From: Owenia fusiformis | Taxonomy: Eukaryota; Annelida; Polychaeta; Sabellida; Oweniidae | Direction: 5' to 3' | DNA length: 64,000 nt | NCBI GenBank assembly: GCA_903813345.2 | Contig: CAIIXF020000008.1 | Location: 6,397,341-6,461,340 of the forward strand | In this document: one piece after another, positions 27,901-41,823 of the stretch | Layout of the letters: each line of letters opens with the position of its first letter | Position numbering within the stretch: position 1 is the first letter of the stretch | Notes under the pieces: generated by a model | The model's database searches: none | What the model was told of the DNA's origin: nothing | What the model saw: the letters and a program-made list of their open reading frames with translations, nothing else | Translations under genes and position numbers: made by a program

Positions 27901-28762
27901 AGTTAAAGCCTGAACAGATTAATGGATAGAGGGGGTTCTCTCACCTTAAGGCATCAACCTAATAAAACAACCAAACCTGTCAATTGGTATTTAAGTTATC
28001 GCCTGAAGAGATTTGTTGATAGACAAATGGCTTTTAGTACATTTTCTTTTTTCTTCCATACGAGACACCATTGAAAAACCAAGTGATCATCTGGCTAGAT
28101 ATCATGGATGTGATTGAGACATCTAAAAGTAAAGTATAGCCAAGCAATGAAGTGTTCACTCCCAGAGGTGCACACATAATCATATTTCAGTGCATCTGCT
28201 TGTAGCAAGGCTGACTGACTATTTCTAGTTTGTGACTAACAATAGTGAAATGTACAAGTATAAACTACATATTTATGGTTGAAACCGGATCCACCAAATT
28301 AAAATGGCCACAAAATTGAGTAGAAGTACAGTAACTCCAGCAACATGACCTTCATTCATAGAAAAGAAAATCAAATGAATTGCAGCCTCGGCTATAAATT
28401 ATTCTGATGATTTTGTAGCTTCTATACGTAGATCCCAGGAGTTCGCAAAGTGCTTTAATAACTAATAACATAACAAGATGTGTTTGAATTCCATTATGTA
28501 TTATGTCCAATGTTTTATTACATGATTTACAGTAATTCACCAGCAGGTCTCATTCTAACACACAATCCTCACCAGGCACAGGCTAATATAAATTCTAATA
28601 GAGTCTAATACAGTTTAATGTACAGCACCAAGATTTAACAACCAATTTGGAACAGTAAAACTGGCCCATGTAAATGAACAGTGAATGGGGGATTTCTCAG
28701 AGCTGTACATTAAGACTGCTTAGATGAATAAACATAGAAAACTAAATGAACTCTAAAAGCTT

Positions 28763-29130
28763 ATAATTTTCACACAATGTAGTAATGTACTGCATGGAAA
28801 TACTGTACATAATGATAATTTTCACACAATGTAGTGATGTACTGCATGGAAATACTGTGCATAATGATAATTTCCACACAATGTAGTGATGTACTGCATG
28901 GAAATATTGTACATAATGATAATTTTCACACAATGTAGTAATGTACTGCATGGAAATACTGTACATAATGATAATTTTCACACAATGTAGTGATGTACTG
29001 CATGGAAATACTGTACATAATGATAATTTTCACACAACGTAGTGATGTACTGCATCGAAATACTGTACATAATGATAATTTTCACACAACGTAGTGATGT
29101 ACTGCATGGAAATACTGTACATAATGATAA
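28763..29130. repeat. Minisatellite, 7 copies of a 52-bp unit
   Basis: The units read cacacaatgtagtgatgtac...ctgtacataatgataatttt. Starts are at 28771, 28823 and so on every 52 bp, with only a few substitutions. An open frame on the minus strand comes from the repeat. It lies in the convergent MBIP/PPM1 spacer. Confidence 0.92.
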
Positions 29131-31287
29131 TAATGAATGAGAAAAATACTGTACTGCCAGTATATTTCAAGAGCTTTAATTTCACGATTTCACAATTTCG
29201 TGGCTATTAAATTTTGCAGATTTCACAAGTTTAAATTTAATTATCCTCTGGAACCTCAAACTTTGTAAACTAATGCCAAACTTGGATAGGAATTACAATT
29301 ACTAGATCTTGGTCAATGGTATGCTGGACCTCAAATTCTATTTCATCAACATTTTTTGGTTTATCTGATCTGATAAACCAGTGCAAAATACATTGTTGCT
29401 AGTATTGCATTTATTGCCCATTAACATGAAATGTTTTACACAATTCAAAACACATTTGAGTCCCAGGTAGGTACAAATTTAAAATTTCCAGGGATAAAAT
29501 TAGCAGATTTTGCAACGATTATTTTCACTTGTGTGGTAAAATGAGGAAATTAAAACCACATGCAAAAAATACTGAGAGTACAGTACTGTTTTAAACGGCC
29601 ATGACTGTAATATAAAATTCAATAACAACTACAAATAGAACCATAAAACAAATTCTACTTTTAAATTTTCAAACATGTGCAGTCTTTACTGAAGAACTTT
29701 CAATTTTGTATGAACTATTATTATAATAAGCCATGAGATCTCACAATTGCTACATAATGAAGCTCAACCTTATCATAACTGAACATTTGAGTATATTAGA
29801 ATTGCAACCTCAATCCTTTAATATTTTATTATTCACATTACCAAAGACCTCACTCACATTGAAATGCCATCATTTAATAATGGTCATAGCAAAATAAAAG
29901 GCAATTTCAGCCACAATATTTTGTGCTTAATGCTAAAATAAAATTCTAATAAAAACATCAAAAATATTTCAGTTTGCTCATAGTGACCTTCAAGCCATTT
30001 TTCATACCACTCCAACTTAAAACATTACACATATTAGTAAGAAAAAAATGTGAAAACAGACTTGGACAAAACACATTTAAAATTGCTACAAGGGCAATCT
30101 ATATAAATATTGCTTATCGGGTCTTAGGTTTTCTTTAATCCATTTCGTCAATTTCTAGTTCTGCAAACATGTACATGTATATATAACATATACAACTGCG
30201 AAAAAATTCACTTAGACCTACATATTGAATTCACAAACCCATGAACTATAAAAATTCAAATTCACAAAGTGGTAAATCATATTTTTTAAGATTTTAGCAA
30301 AAAAATTACAACATTGTGACTAAACAAATCAGTCAGCACACATTGTATTTTACAAAAAGCGCAACCTAAAGAATAATACACATTGTATGTAATAAGTAGC
30401 TTATATTACATAATACATATGTACAGTGGGTATGAGAATGGTAAGTAACGTATTTTCAGCACAAGTGCTTTCTGTAAAGCCAATAAAGGTTAGGCATAAT
30501 GATCTCTATAGCAGATTTCGTTAAAAAACACAAAACAGGTCATCACAATTTTTTCTGGAATTGCAAAATTGTAAAAAGATGAGAAAAAAGGTTTGACCAG
30601 TGAGATCCTGGGATAACAGAGGCAGGCATTGCTAAACAGGCATACAACTTGTAAGGGCCTGAGTTCATTTTTCATCACACAATGCAGGAAAATGTCAAAC
30701 AAATAAACCATAAATAATGGTCTCATGTATCAATGAACAAGGGGTTGTATTAATGATTTTTTCCATAAACATGTAATATTAATTTAGCACTATTTAATTT
30801 CCCTTTCGTCATATTTGCAATATTGGCTCTATGCAATAACCCAATCTATCTGGAAAATTGTAGAATTTTTGTCCTGCATATTTATACCATGGGATTTATA
30901 AATATGCTATTTAATTTATGAATTCTTTTGATATGCTCCCTATAAAGGAGTGTCAGATTAGAGTTAATGCCATAATAATGAGAAGGTGGGTCTTGCCAAA
31001 ACTAAGTTACTTCTTTAGAGATGACTTTTCTAATGTCCCCTAACTAGTGTTATAGTTTGACATCCTGGTCTATAACTGTATGTTACAATGAACTGCTGGT
31101 GATTCATATAACAGTGCTATGTACATTCAAAACCATTGAGCACATTGCAAAAATAATCAATTCTAGAGTTTACTTATTAAAGAAATATAGTACAATTTAC
31201 AAAGTATAGAGGTCTCTGATATTTACAAACTATATTAGCGAACACTCCTAATGTACAGATGCTCATTTCAGTTCAGGACATTGATGA
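29131..31287. other. Convergent MBIP/PPM1 spacer without recognisable genes
   Basis: AT-rich sequence with many short frames but no conserved protein, splice pattern or long inverted repeat. Part may be the long 3' UTR of the minus-strand phosphatase gene. Nothing specific is supported. Confidence 0.4.
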
Positions 31288-31680
31288 AGTGCACACTTCA
31301 ATATGGCAAAGTGTACAGCACACCAATGATGTCAAGTGTACAGCACACTTCAATATGGCAAAGTGTACAACACACTTCAATATGGCAAAGTGTACAGCAG
31401 ACCAATGATGTCAAGTGTACAGCACACTTCAATATGTCAAAATGTACAACACACCAATGAAGTCAAGTGTACAGCACACTTCAATATGGCAAAGTGTACA
31501 GCACATCAATGATGTCAAGTGTACAGCACACATCAATATGGCAAAGTGTACAGCACACCAAGTGTACAGCACACTTAAGATGTCAAACTGTAGACATCAA
31601 TGATGTCAAGTATACAGCACACTTCAATATGGCAAAGTGTACAGCACACCAATAATGACCAGTGTACAGCACACTTAAAG
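31288..31680. repeat. Composite minisatellite alternating two ~26-bp units
   Basis: Unit A is about tgtacagcacacttcaatat-ggcaaag and unit B about tgtacagcacaccaatgatg-tcaag. They alternate irregularly for about 15 units. The right edge abuts the repeat at 31681 directly. The open frames inside are repeat products. Confidence 0.9.
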
Positions 31681-32005
31681 GGAGAATTAGATCTAGCCAA
31701 CAAGCTGAACAAAAATTATTTGAATTTTAGAATATCTTTGGTTCAGATCATTCCCTATCATGTCTTAAGTTCATACTTTATTTCAGGAAAATTAAAGGTT
31801 TTTACAAATTACATTATTTTTCAATAATTATGGTTACCATTTATATTATTTGGAAGAATTGAAACCTTTTCCTCCATTTTTGCACTTATCGCGTATCTTT
31901 GTGAGATATTGCATTTGAGATCATAAGGAATAGATTGGTAGATCAATTGTATATTGCTTATAATTTTGTCACCCTCTATAGATCTGATTCTGCCTTTAAT
32001 ATGTA
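31681..32005. repeat. Interspersed repeat, uninterrupted copy (compare 12385-13405)
   Basis: agaattagatctagcc, ttcaggaaaattaaagg, atggttaccat, gagatattgcatttgagatc, aatagattggtaga and tagatctgattctgccttt follow the same order as in the CLHC1 intron copy, without the 650-bp insertion. Confidence 0.75.
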
Positions 32006-32667
32006 CAGCACCCCAATGAAGTATGTGCGCTGCGCAATCAATGATATACATTGTACACCAATCTAATGACATTTGGTCATTGCTGCAAAATATGGATTAT
32101 TCAACACAAGGATCGTACAAAAGAAATCACATATTTATAATTTATCTGATTTAAATTGATATGAAGTTCTGATAAAATGTGGGTCTAGGATACATTTGGT
32201 CTCAGAGTTCTAACTTGATTTTACACACCTATATTTCTTGTGGCCTGGTATTCAGGCATCTATGATGACATAGATCATAGCTTATCATTAACAGAGTACA
32301 CACAAAGTCAAGAAAACATAATTTGGCGTTATTAATTAAACCAAATTTTATATTCACTAACATTCAAACTCGTTCCTCAGCGTCTTTACCTACTTTCCCG
32401 ACGACTATCTACTGTAACTGTTTTGTGACAGTTTTTATTTAGAATTGTTTCTTTCCCTGGATTATTTTTTTCAGCTCATCAAGATAGGATTCATTAATCA
32501 TATGGGTAACATGCCTCAATCCTCACTCTTATATAAGTAATTGCTTGGTGACTGCCATGGCAACCAATTGTTAGATCATTAACAGTGGCTCCCCCTATAG
32601 TAGATCAAAATCCTATATATTCTGCAAAGACCAGTGAACGTATGGAGTGATTCTATAATATGTTCTT

Positions 32668-35600
32668 TCACAGAGAGTCATCTGTTGAGTTGGACGTCTG
32701 CTGAAAAACAAAATTATAAATGTTAAAAGACAACTAAACAATCTTTGTAATAATATCACATCAAGAACAGGTATTCCTGTTGTAGTGTGTTAAGAGTCAT
32801 TTAATGGTGATAATTAAGATTGTCTATATTACATGAATGCATGCAGACATTGTTAAGTGTTGTCATAGCAACATCAATAATAATATGATAAAGGTAAATG
32901 TACCAGTATAGTTACCGACTAACTAACTGAGGTGATAGCATCATCAATGAACATGTTTCGTAATTAAGCAAAGAAAATGAATTTCAAAAACTGAATCCTA
33001 CAAGTGTGCATTTTGAAAGGAAGAAGATACACATGTCTATTGTCTTTATACATATACATGAAAGATTTGACTAGTTCACTTCATAATCGTTCACATGTTC
33101 TACAATCTGATGTCTAAAGTCACACACACAAACTTACACAACAAAGGCCTGTCATACTATATGCATTCCCATGTTAAAGTGGCTATAGTAGAAATCCATT
33201 AAAATATGTTGTCAAGAAAACCATAGTTGGTAGAAGAGGAGGGAAAGCCCCAGAGTTTCAAGATGACAGACATAATTACGTCTCTTGCTTACCACCTTCG
33301 TTCGTTCGAATTTTCATCGGCTAGTTATCAAATACTACACTTCGATGGGATGTTTTAATTGATATAGGCATATTCCGTACACCTCTCTTTATCTTGATGT
33401 GAAATGAGAAGCTATGATATTGGTTAACACGCCAGAAATGAACATAATATTATTCGAAGCGTATTTCGAAAATTTTGAAACCGCCATTGATGACGTCATT
33501 TGTTTGTCGACTTTTGACCAATCAGCGACGATGTCATCTCAATACAGATTTACATTATAAGCGTATGTCATCTTTGAACCCTGGTGTTTCTCCCCCTCTG
33601 GTTGGTAGTTTAGTTATACACAGTAAAGGCATGTATTGTGTCATTTCATCACATTTTCAATAGGTTAACTAATTCTAGCCTAATCTATAGATATTTATAT
33701 TGAAACAGCAAACAAGAAAATAACTAGCAATCAAAAAGCACATTTTATATACAGCACTAGGTGTAAGTAATCATATTCATGCACCATTCAAATGTTTACA
33801 TAAGATCACCAACTTTGGAGTCATGAATTTGACACTCAGTATTGTCAAAGGGGATGATATTTTGTATGGAGTATGAAATTTGACAACCGACTTTTTCTTG
33901 GTCAAAATCCCCAGCTCCTGTCTGGGGGGGGGGTTCTCATTCAAACTTTGGAATGATGTGTTACTGTAAAGTCTATCTAAACATAGTAAGTACTATTTAT
34001 ACAGTTTATTGTTTTCATTTGAAAATAAGTGTCCCTTTGAAAAATAAATAGTTTAAGTGAGTTTGTAACAATCTGGTTCCCCTCTCTAACTTTTATGCAG
34101 AAGAGATAATATGTGGGAGGAAAATATAAAGGCAAACTGTGAGACGAAATTCTTGGCAAATGTAACAAATATTGCAACTACCAAATTAGTGTTAGTCAGG
34201 TCTATTTGGGAACAAGTTCCATGTAATCTTATCATTTTTGCACTTTGGCATAAAGAGTCCAGTATGAAGCATCATCTTTGGCCTGGCTTTGTCACAAAAT
34301 GAGGTAACTCTTGAGATCTCCCCTTTATATTTTGTTTGGTTATTTTATGATATTCGAGGACCAAATGTCAAAAATTGTGGACAAATGTAATGTAGTGAAG
34401 TTGTATTTGGCTTCCCCTTCCTTTACTGACCCAAAACATTACAAGGAATTTTTTTCACTGGTTTAATTTCACTCTTTTCATCAGTCTTTAAAAATTTCCA
34501 ACTTATCCCACTTTTAACAATGGTTTGAATTTGCAGACAGCAATCAGTGATAAACACAGCAAAAAGTGACATTACACAGCAAACACTTGGCAATAGCTCA
34601 ACTTAAGATCCAATATATTTTCACAGAAGAATACAGAGCTAAATTGCTATATACACAGGGTGATAAGAACAAACAACTCAAAAAAATAAATAATTTTTTT
34701 TTGCATTTTCGTCACCCTGTATGTAAAACATGTTGGACCTCGAGCTATTTAGTTGATACAAAATGTGACGTGAGATTGTTTGAGAGTAATTACCATGTTC
34801 TAGGCCTCTTGTTCTTCATCATCAGATCTAGAATAGCGAAACATAAGTACAACGTTAATACAGTACACTATAATATTTTATAATTCATAGTTTAAGCCTC
34901 AGTCACATTTGTGCTACAAGGGCCATTGCTTCACAAAATCAATGAAGAAAATTAACATCATACTGGTTATTCCTGTATTTTATGCTGCATTTTTCTCTCG
35001 ATTTTGGAAAGCTATGGCCACCAAATGATTGCCACAGATCAAATGTGACCGAGGTTTTATACATTTCCACTCTAGCTGTGACCATTATAAATCACATTTT
35101 TTCTAACCATGATAAGTCAGTTCCTAGCCATGGTTAAGTCTTGTTGTAACAACAAAATTCTGTTGCCTTGGTATTACACTTTGTTGCTGGGTAACTATTC
35201 TTGTTTACAAAACATGTTCTAGGACCTTGATACATCCAGAGCTAGGTTTTCAAAAACACGACAAAAGGTGTTTAGTCATAATTAGTAGGTACACCATTGA
35301 TTCTTATATCTTCTTTATAATGAGAATGACTCAAAATTGAGGAGCCTCTAAATTGAGAATGACTCAAAATCTAGAAGGACTCAAAAATGTGTGAATAACG
35401 TAAATCTCCTGCAACTTCCTGCATGACTTTCGTAGCCACATATCTCCTTTCATATTCCATAGGCAGTGATATGAAGGTAAAAATGATAACATTAGTCTGT
35501 AGATGGAGTAAGAGCCTCGCCATTCAAGCAGAAAAACAACTATTCACTCCCCATTATAAAGGTTTATCAAGCCTTTAGAATGCAAATATACACAATCAAG

Positions 35601-38600
35601 GCATTAACTGATGGCATCACATGCATGATGCACTGCATTCATATAACCTTGGGTTCTAGCCAAAACAAGGGTGAACAAAATCACAAGGGAAGAGTAATCA
35701 ATGCTTAAATTAATATTAATGAATGAAAAAACATGCTCTATTATTCAAATAATGTAAAAACCAGAGCAATTTAAGCAAATTAATGATCACTATACAATCA
35801 AAAAAACATGAATTATTTATGACAACTGGTAATATGCATCAAAGCAGGGCCCAAAACCATAATAAAGATTAATAACTAGAACTTATCAAAATAACGTTTT
35901 CACCCATTTATGAATACAGTGATAATGTTAAGTGTAAGGATGAATGAAGCAGCTCAGCTAGGTGCATGTGATACCTATTGTCTTTCTGCTTGGATGCGAG
36001 GCTCTTAAGAAAATTGTATTTCCACACATCGTCCTAAAATATACAGATATAGCATAGTAACTTAACGGCTTAAATTACTGGAGATATTTCTAGAGGTGTC
36101 ACTTACAGAGAGTTCAAAAAATTTTAATTTCAAGATGGAATAAATCTGATTAGTGAGTTGTATCTTGTAATTATAAGCTCTTATGAAGTAAAATTCTAAC
36201 CTTCTTAGATTGCTAAAAATATGCTATTTTCAGATGATGTAAAAATGTAATATTTTTGCCCAAGTGATCCAAACTGAGAACCGAAATATGGAACACGTTT
36301 GGATAATTGTGACACCTCTATGTATTTCCATTGACATCTGAAATGCCACGCTCTTTGCTAGGGGCCTTAGACATCCTACTTGTGTAATGAAATCTAGTAT
36401 CTCAGTCAATGAATATGATTGTTTACTTCTCAGCCTTTTCACAAATACAGTACATCGAATCATCTCATATTGAGTGACATAACTTTTTATTACATTATAG
36501 CTACCTGGCCTCATAACTAAAGAGGGAGGCAATGATTTATTATGAGTATCTGTTATATTTTGATTTGGAATCACCCCATCCTGTTGAAAACCATACCACA
36601 CAGCAAACATGACTACTCAATCATATTGTACATCTCTATTACTATTACCCAAAAGGGTATTACGCAGTCACAGAAGTCTTGTATGCAAAATCAGTGTCAC
36701 ACAAAAAACAGTTGAACTTAAACAGGTTAACACCAAACTGTTTGTTAAAGCAATACTGATTAATAAAAAAGTTGCAAATGGGAATACCCTACATCAAATT
36801 TCTACCACACAATATATAGAGCAAAGTACACATTTGCTTGCAGGTTCTCAAATACACAAGGCTACAGGCATGTTAGTATATAAAGCACTCAGCCAAACCT
36901 TAAAAAGTCTACAATAAATATACCAACACTTTGCCACAACTTATGACAGATATTCTAGCTAGTGTACAGAGCTATGCATACAGAGCTGACCAATAAACAT
37001 GACACCTATCAATTTACCATAACAATTAGTTGTTTTATTGGTCAATTCTGTATATATGGCAATTTTAAACTTCACACCACAAACACACCTAGTCATGCAA
37101 GCGTTCAGTCATTTCTTCGGTGCAACATGTCTAAGGAAGTTCATCTGTCGCATTGTGGATAAGTTACTTACTGATGAATCACCTGCCGCATCAGGACGCA
37201 ACCTTTTCAAAATGCTGTCTATTGTTTGACGTCTGAAAACAAAGATTGACTGAGGTGAGATACGTGCGAATCAGTTATCAAACTAAAATCCCACAAAGTA
37301 CTATTGGAAATGATCTTTAAAGTTCTAATAATGAAGCCTTAAACCGTATATTTAAAAAAAATAAGCCAATTGGTCAGATTAAAGTTTTTTTCTGGTGAAT
37401 ATTTTTTCTGCATCAATAAACATGTATTCTATAGAATTCCAGCTAAGTTGTTAGCACCTGGAGACAGCCTCTTTGAAAAAATCACCAACTTTGGGGGTGT
37501 TCAACCTCCGAATCAACTTAATTTTTTTATCACCAGTTAAATATTAATTCTGTCATACATCACCACTTTTTACAAAGGTCAAAATGTGACAGTTGTATCA
37601 AAAATTTGCCTCTAACCAACAATGTCCTTTTAAAGAAAATATTGAATGATTCTGCTCAATTTAATGCCTAAATGCAATTCCAAATGGAATTTTATTTGCT
37701 AAACCCCTTTAAGTACAAAACATGGATAGGTTTGCTCAAAATATCACTGTCAATCAGGAAAATGATATGGAAAATACTGATTATCAAAACTGAACATTCA
37801 AATTGAGTTTTGGATTCAAACAAATGATGAATTGAGAAAGATTACTGGATTTGGAGATTCAATAATCTCAAAAGTGCAATGTTTACAGAGACTTACTTGG
37901 CACAGAGCCCTCCTCCAGGTGGGAGGCCCTCTATTTCTTCATTGTCCAGCACATGCATTATGTATGGCAGGTCAGCATCGTGGGGCTCAGATGAATTTAT
38001 GATATCTGAAACATAACATTTAACAAGCAATAAGTATTACATCCAAATTTTCTCTGCAGGATTTTGTGTTCAAGGTACAAATTTTCTTTTTCATCAATAT
38101 AGACCAAAATTTGTCCAAATATGCCTATTTTGTATGATTTTTCATATTTTCAAATGTGTTTCAAGTAAGTGCAAAACTCACAAGTGAGTACAATACTCAA
38201 AATTTAAATATAACAAACCTTTGAATATCGATAAAATCAAATACAACAATTTAATGTATTATAGTTTTCTGATGTTCTAAAGAAAGAAAACTGTAATTTA
38301 TATGTAGCATTCTGTAATATACCTTGTATCTTGGTTTCTAGAAGCTTATCTAAATCTTGCTCTTTTTTCTTTTCATCTTCGGACACTGGTTGGGCTCCAG
38401 GGAGAGCTACTATCACTATGCTCATGTTGTCCCGACTCCCCTGCAACATACATGGAATATTAGTTTCAGGAATATGGTGACAATGGATAGAGTCAGTAAT
38501 CAGTATAATAAGTTCAGTATTTAGGGCAAGTCGTGACTAAAGGTGTATAAATGAATATTCAAGATATTATCATTATGACCTGCTGAGCTTTTGTTTAATT

Positions 38601-40732
38601 TGAAAATGTGTAATGGTAATGCGTCTATCACATTTGATCTACTGCAACTATACGGCGAGAGAAGTACTATAGTACTAGCAAAATGTATCATTTTTCAACA
38701 TTCACTGAAGAGTTCTCAATATACTTGATTAATCAAATCTTTTTAATTGTTGTAAAAGTGATGCAAAATATAGATTGAATATGAATTAATATTACCCCCC
38801 AAGATGAAGTCATTAACCAATTTAAATGAATTTGATCATTCATTCTGTCAATTCATAATAAAAGATTTCATCATATGACAAAAGAATTACTTTGACAAGG
38901 CTAAAGGCAGATTGAGATCAAGTGAAATAGTGTGGTTAACCACAACTTTCCCAAGGTATGACATCAGAGACATGGGGTTATGAGAGTTCACTGATAGTCA
39001 TTTCAGGAATTGGCTAATTGACAGGAATGATCTCATTCCCACTTTCATTAAATGCCATCATCCAGATACACCAACTCAGGACAACCAGGAAAATTCGCAG
39101 TCATGATTCTCCAAAAATTGTAAAATAAACTCAATATTTAATATAATATTTAGAAGTGTTGTCAAAAGAAATATGGGGTGGGCCAAAAAATGATACCCAT
39201 TCTGAATATACACAACTTTTTTCAGAAAAATGTAACACAAGCAATCGTCATTGTTTCTGAGTACGGCTCAATAATTAATGTCACACTCAATCCATGCATT
39301 CCTTCTCTGAATTACAGTTGAAGTATGTTAACAAGATCACAAATATTGAGTGGAATCCTGCAAATTTCTTGATAAATGCAAATAGGAGACTATTTAGTAT
39401 CCAAGAAACTTAAATGTGACATTTTTCAGAAAAAAAAGTATTCACGTTTATACTGTACAATCAGAATTGGAGATTTTTTGGGCCCACTCTGTATTTATTA
39501 TGTTACATATGTAATACAGATCAGAATGTCTTGACTATAAAATTATATAACACTTCACATGAGATGACCCTGTAAAATGTGCAGATTATTCAGGACTCAA
39601 GTTTACCAGGATAAAGTCTTAATCTATGTTAGATTATAAATGAGATCATTCTTGGGTGTGTACCAAAAGTTCTTGGAACTCTAATCTGAGAAAAAGCTGT
39701 TCTGTTTATAAACAACATGAAGTAAAATAGACTTGTACAATGTACTTACTTGTTATCAATCATTACAGCAAGGGAAATACAAATAAACCCAAAGATAACA
39801 ATAAGTATGTTCTAGTCTTAAAAATAATGAAAATGAAGTTTTAATTGAATTGTAGAATTAGATGATCTTATTTTGAGGAGTTAAGTAAATGTTACCTTGT
39901 ATAAACAACAGTCAATAACTTGATTACAGATGGTCTCTAGATTATCAGTTAGACGAATTCTGGACCGCACAAAGTTGGAGAGGTCATCATTTGTCATAAC
40001 ATCCCAGATCCCATCACAAGCTAACACGACAAATTCATCTTGATCTGTCCTTGCGATAATATTAATTTCAGGCTCTGGTGAAACTAATTGTTCAACTGGA
40101 CTCTTGCCCTCAACATTTTTATAATCATAATCCCCTAAAGCTCTGGAAACTGCAAGTGATCCATTTACTCTTTGAATCATTACACTTCCTCCAGCATTTT
40201 GAATACGCTCTTTCTCTATGGGATTACTAGGTTTGTGATCCTGAGTATGAAATTTCACAGCTCCACTGGAAGTCAGAAGTCCACGTGAGTCGCCACAGTT
40301 TGCAAAATAAATATGTGTTGGTGATACTAATGCACAGATGGCTGTAGACCCACTCTTATCTTCTCCATTCAGCATTTCAGGGATTTTTCGCATTTTTTCG
40401 TCCAACTCCAAAAATCCATTTTTTATAGCCTGTATCATAAGCGGACTGGTAGGATCTCCCTGTTCTAAGGCTTTCATAAAGTCTTTATTATTACCAATTG
40501 ATTCTATTAATTTTCTTGATGCATACTCCGATACATTTTTACCCGCATGACCGTCAAAGACGGCAAAAAATGACCAATCAGTAAGACCATTTTCAAGGCC
40601 GATCATAGCTGTATGTGCATCTTCCATCTCAACACGCCAGCCTTGCATGCTGGCGAGGCCAAAGCGTAGGCCATTGCCACCCCCTGTTTCATTATGTTTT
40701 TCAGTCTTGGGCTTATCTAAAAATGCTCCCAT
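32668..40732 (-). CDS. PPM1A/B: Protein phosphatase 2C, PPM1A/PPM1B type, complete
   Basis: A metal-dependent Ser/Thr phosphatase of cytosol and nucleus; relatives switch off stress-kinase, TGF-beta and NF-kB signalling. Exons: 40732-39896, 38440-38323, 38005-37897, 37232-37172 and 32700-32668, 1158 nt, 385 aa (human PPM1A 382). The first exon holds nearly the whole catalytic domain: [14 protein letters not shown] start, [11 protein letters not shown] with R33 and E37/D38, FDGHAG with metal ligand D60, [30 protein letters not shown] and [13 protein letters not shown]. Exon 2 begins GSRDNMS, completing the metal site. Exon 3 gives LPPGGGL and exon 4 [15 protein letters not shown], matching the family's C-terminal helices. 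The last exon encodes [10 protein letters not shown], similar to the human STSTDDMW end. A minus-strand GAAGCAG/GTAAAC donor at 41348 suggests a non-coding first exon. The last intron (4.5 kb) may hide an alternative exon. Confidence 0.94.
33480..33540. promoter_or_regulatory. CRE plus CCAAT module inside the last PPM1 intron
   Basis: TGACGTCA at 33491-33498 is followed by gaccaatcagc about 25 bp later. The same pair occurs in the PPM1/SPRTN promoter region and in the element at 55744-55985. Its role as an internal promoter is only a suggestion. Confidence 0.35.
34654..34719. mobile_element. Tiny mariner-end palindromic element
   Basis: CACAGGGTGA near 34654 and TCACCCTG near 34712 are inverted, each next to TA, with only about 50 AT-rich bases between. 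It resembles the ends of the larger mariner-type elements in this window. Confidence 0.45.
35975..36033 (-). CDS. PPM1A/B: Candidate alternative 59-nt exon of the PPM1 gene
   Basis: On the minus strand a TATATTTTAG acceptor precedes GACGATGTGTGGAAATAC, and the block ends CAATAG before a GTATCAC donor. Read in the phase left by the exon ending at 37172 it is open and gives [19 protein letters not shown]. Its 59 nt shift the last exon into another frame ending at a TAG about 80 nt further on, which would give a distinct C-terminus. Vertebrate PPM1B also has alternative C-termini. This rests only on splice sites and an open frame. Confidence 0.4.
39174..39491. mobile_element. Mariner-type miniature element, 318 bp, in PPM1 intron 1
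   Basis: The left end TGGGGTGGGCCAAAAAAT and right end ATTTTTTGGGCCCACTCTG are inverted; TA lies outside both (39172-39173 and 39492-39493). Sub-ends ttcagaaaaatgt and acatttttcagaaa are also inverted. Confidence 0.7.
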
Positions 40733-41823
40733 GCTTTTGAACTTTTGAGGTATAAATGTAAAAACTTCAACTCCTCTTCATCAGCAAATTTTCTACCTTC
40801 ACAATCAACTATCAGCTCTATGTAATCACTTAAATGTTGCTCCCCTATGAGTCAGGACCTGAAATAATTCTAATAAGTCAGAACTGTTTTGCAACAATGA
40901 ACGATTCATATCAACAAAGCAGACTGAGGTGACATCTACGAATAAGAAAGTTAGCCTTCTATGTTGCATCACTAAAGTCAAGGCTTTTATAGGTCACAAT
41001 CACCTAACAATTTGCATTTACTCCTTATCGGACAATCTCAGATTATGATATATCAGATTCAATCTAAAAAACTGTCTCGTGTATATCAGCTGAAACAGTA
41101 ATTGATAAATTAAAGAACACTTACAGGTATAGCACTAATTCATCAAAATCAAATCATACAAACTCTTGACATGTGGTTTCTCAGGCTAGATCTAAAGTTG
41201 AATATTTTGAAACTTTTTGACTTGCTAAAATTTGCACCAAATTTGAGAGGAGGTACTTGCAAGATACAGAGTATAAAAATAATGGGAATCAATGCGCATA
41301 GAAAGGAGAACCCTGTCCGTCGTTGCATAGATTTGCACTGAGTTTACCTGCTTCTAAATCATGTGAAAAACCAAAACATTTCTTTGGTTGAAAGTCCAAC
41401 GGCAATCAATATGGCGATTTAGAGTCTTCTGCGCTTGCGCAAGCGAATTCCCCGGATAAAATTCTATTTCAGGCGATGACGTCAGTCTTATCCAATCAAG
41501 AAAATGGATACATTTTGGTGGCAAGGATTCAAAGTGTAAATAATAACACGTGTTTTATCTCTTATTTCATGTGTGGCCTTTAGACTTGGACTGTCAGTTC
41601 ATTCATTTACTCTTCCGATGATAGATGGTTCAAATTCGACCCAGTTCTTTATGGTTTTGTAAGCAATTAGTCTACTTCAGGATGAATGATAATTAGAATT
41701 TACCAAGTAACCAATCAGAAAACAGTTTACAAATTCCTTTGGTATTTTTAGAGAAAAGTTTAAAAATTATGAAAAGTTAGGCTCCTTTTATTTAGAGTAC
41801 ATTGAGGGTCTATATAGCAAAAA
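40733..41823. promoter_or_regulatory. Divergent promoter region shared by PPM1 and SPRTN
   Basis: A 1.1-kb head-to-head spacer. A CRE palindrome TGACGTCA lies at 41477-41484 with a CCAAT box at 41492-41496. A minus-strand donor at 41347-41348 marks a probable PPM1 leader exon running towards 41480. The GC- and CpG-richer patch at 41400-41480 (cgcttgcgcaagcgaattcc) is the likely core promoter. SPRTN appears to have its ATG in the first exon. Confidence 0.6.

Noticed and set aside
28742-28981. 79-aa frame with a repeated peptide
   Set aside because: Read-through of the 52-bp minisatellite.
28763-29130. CRISPR array
   Set aside because: A plain tandem minisatellite with no unique spacers in an animal genome.
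31251-31827. Several frames with QHTSIWQSVQHT-like repeats
   Set aside because: Products of the composite minisatellite; no start context or conservation.
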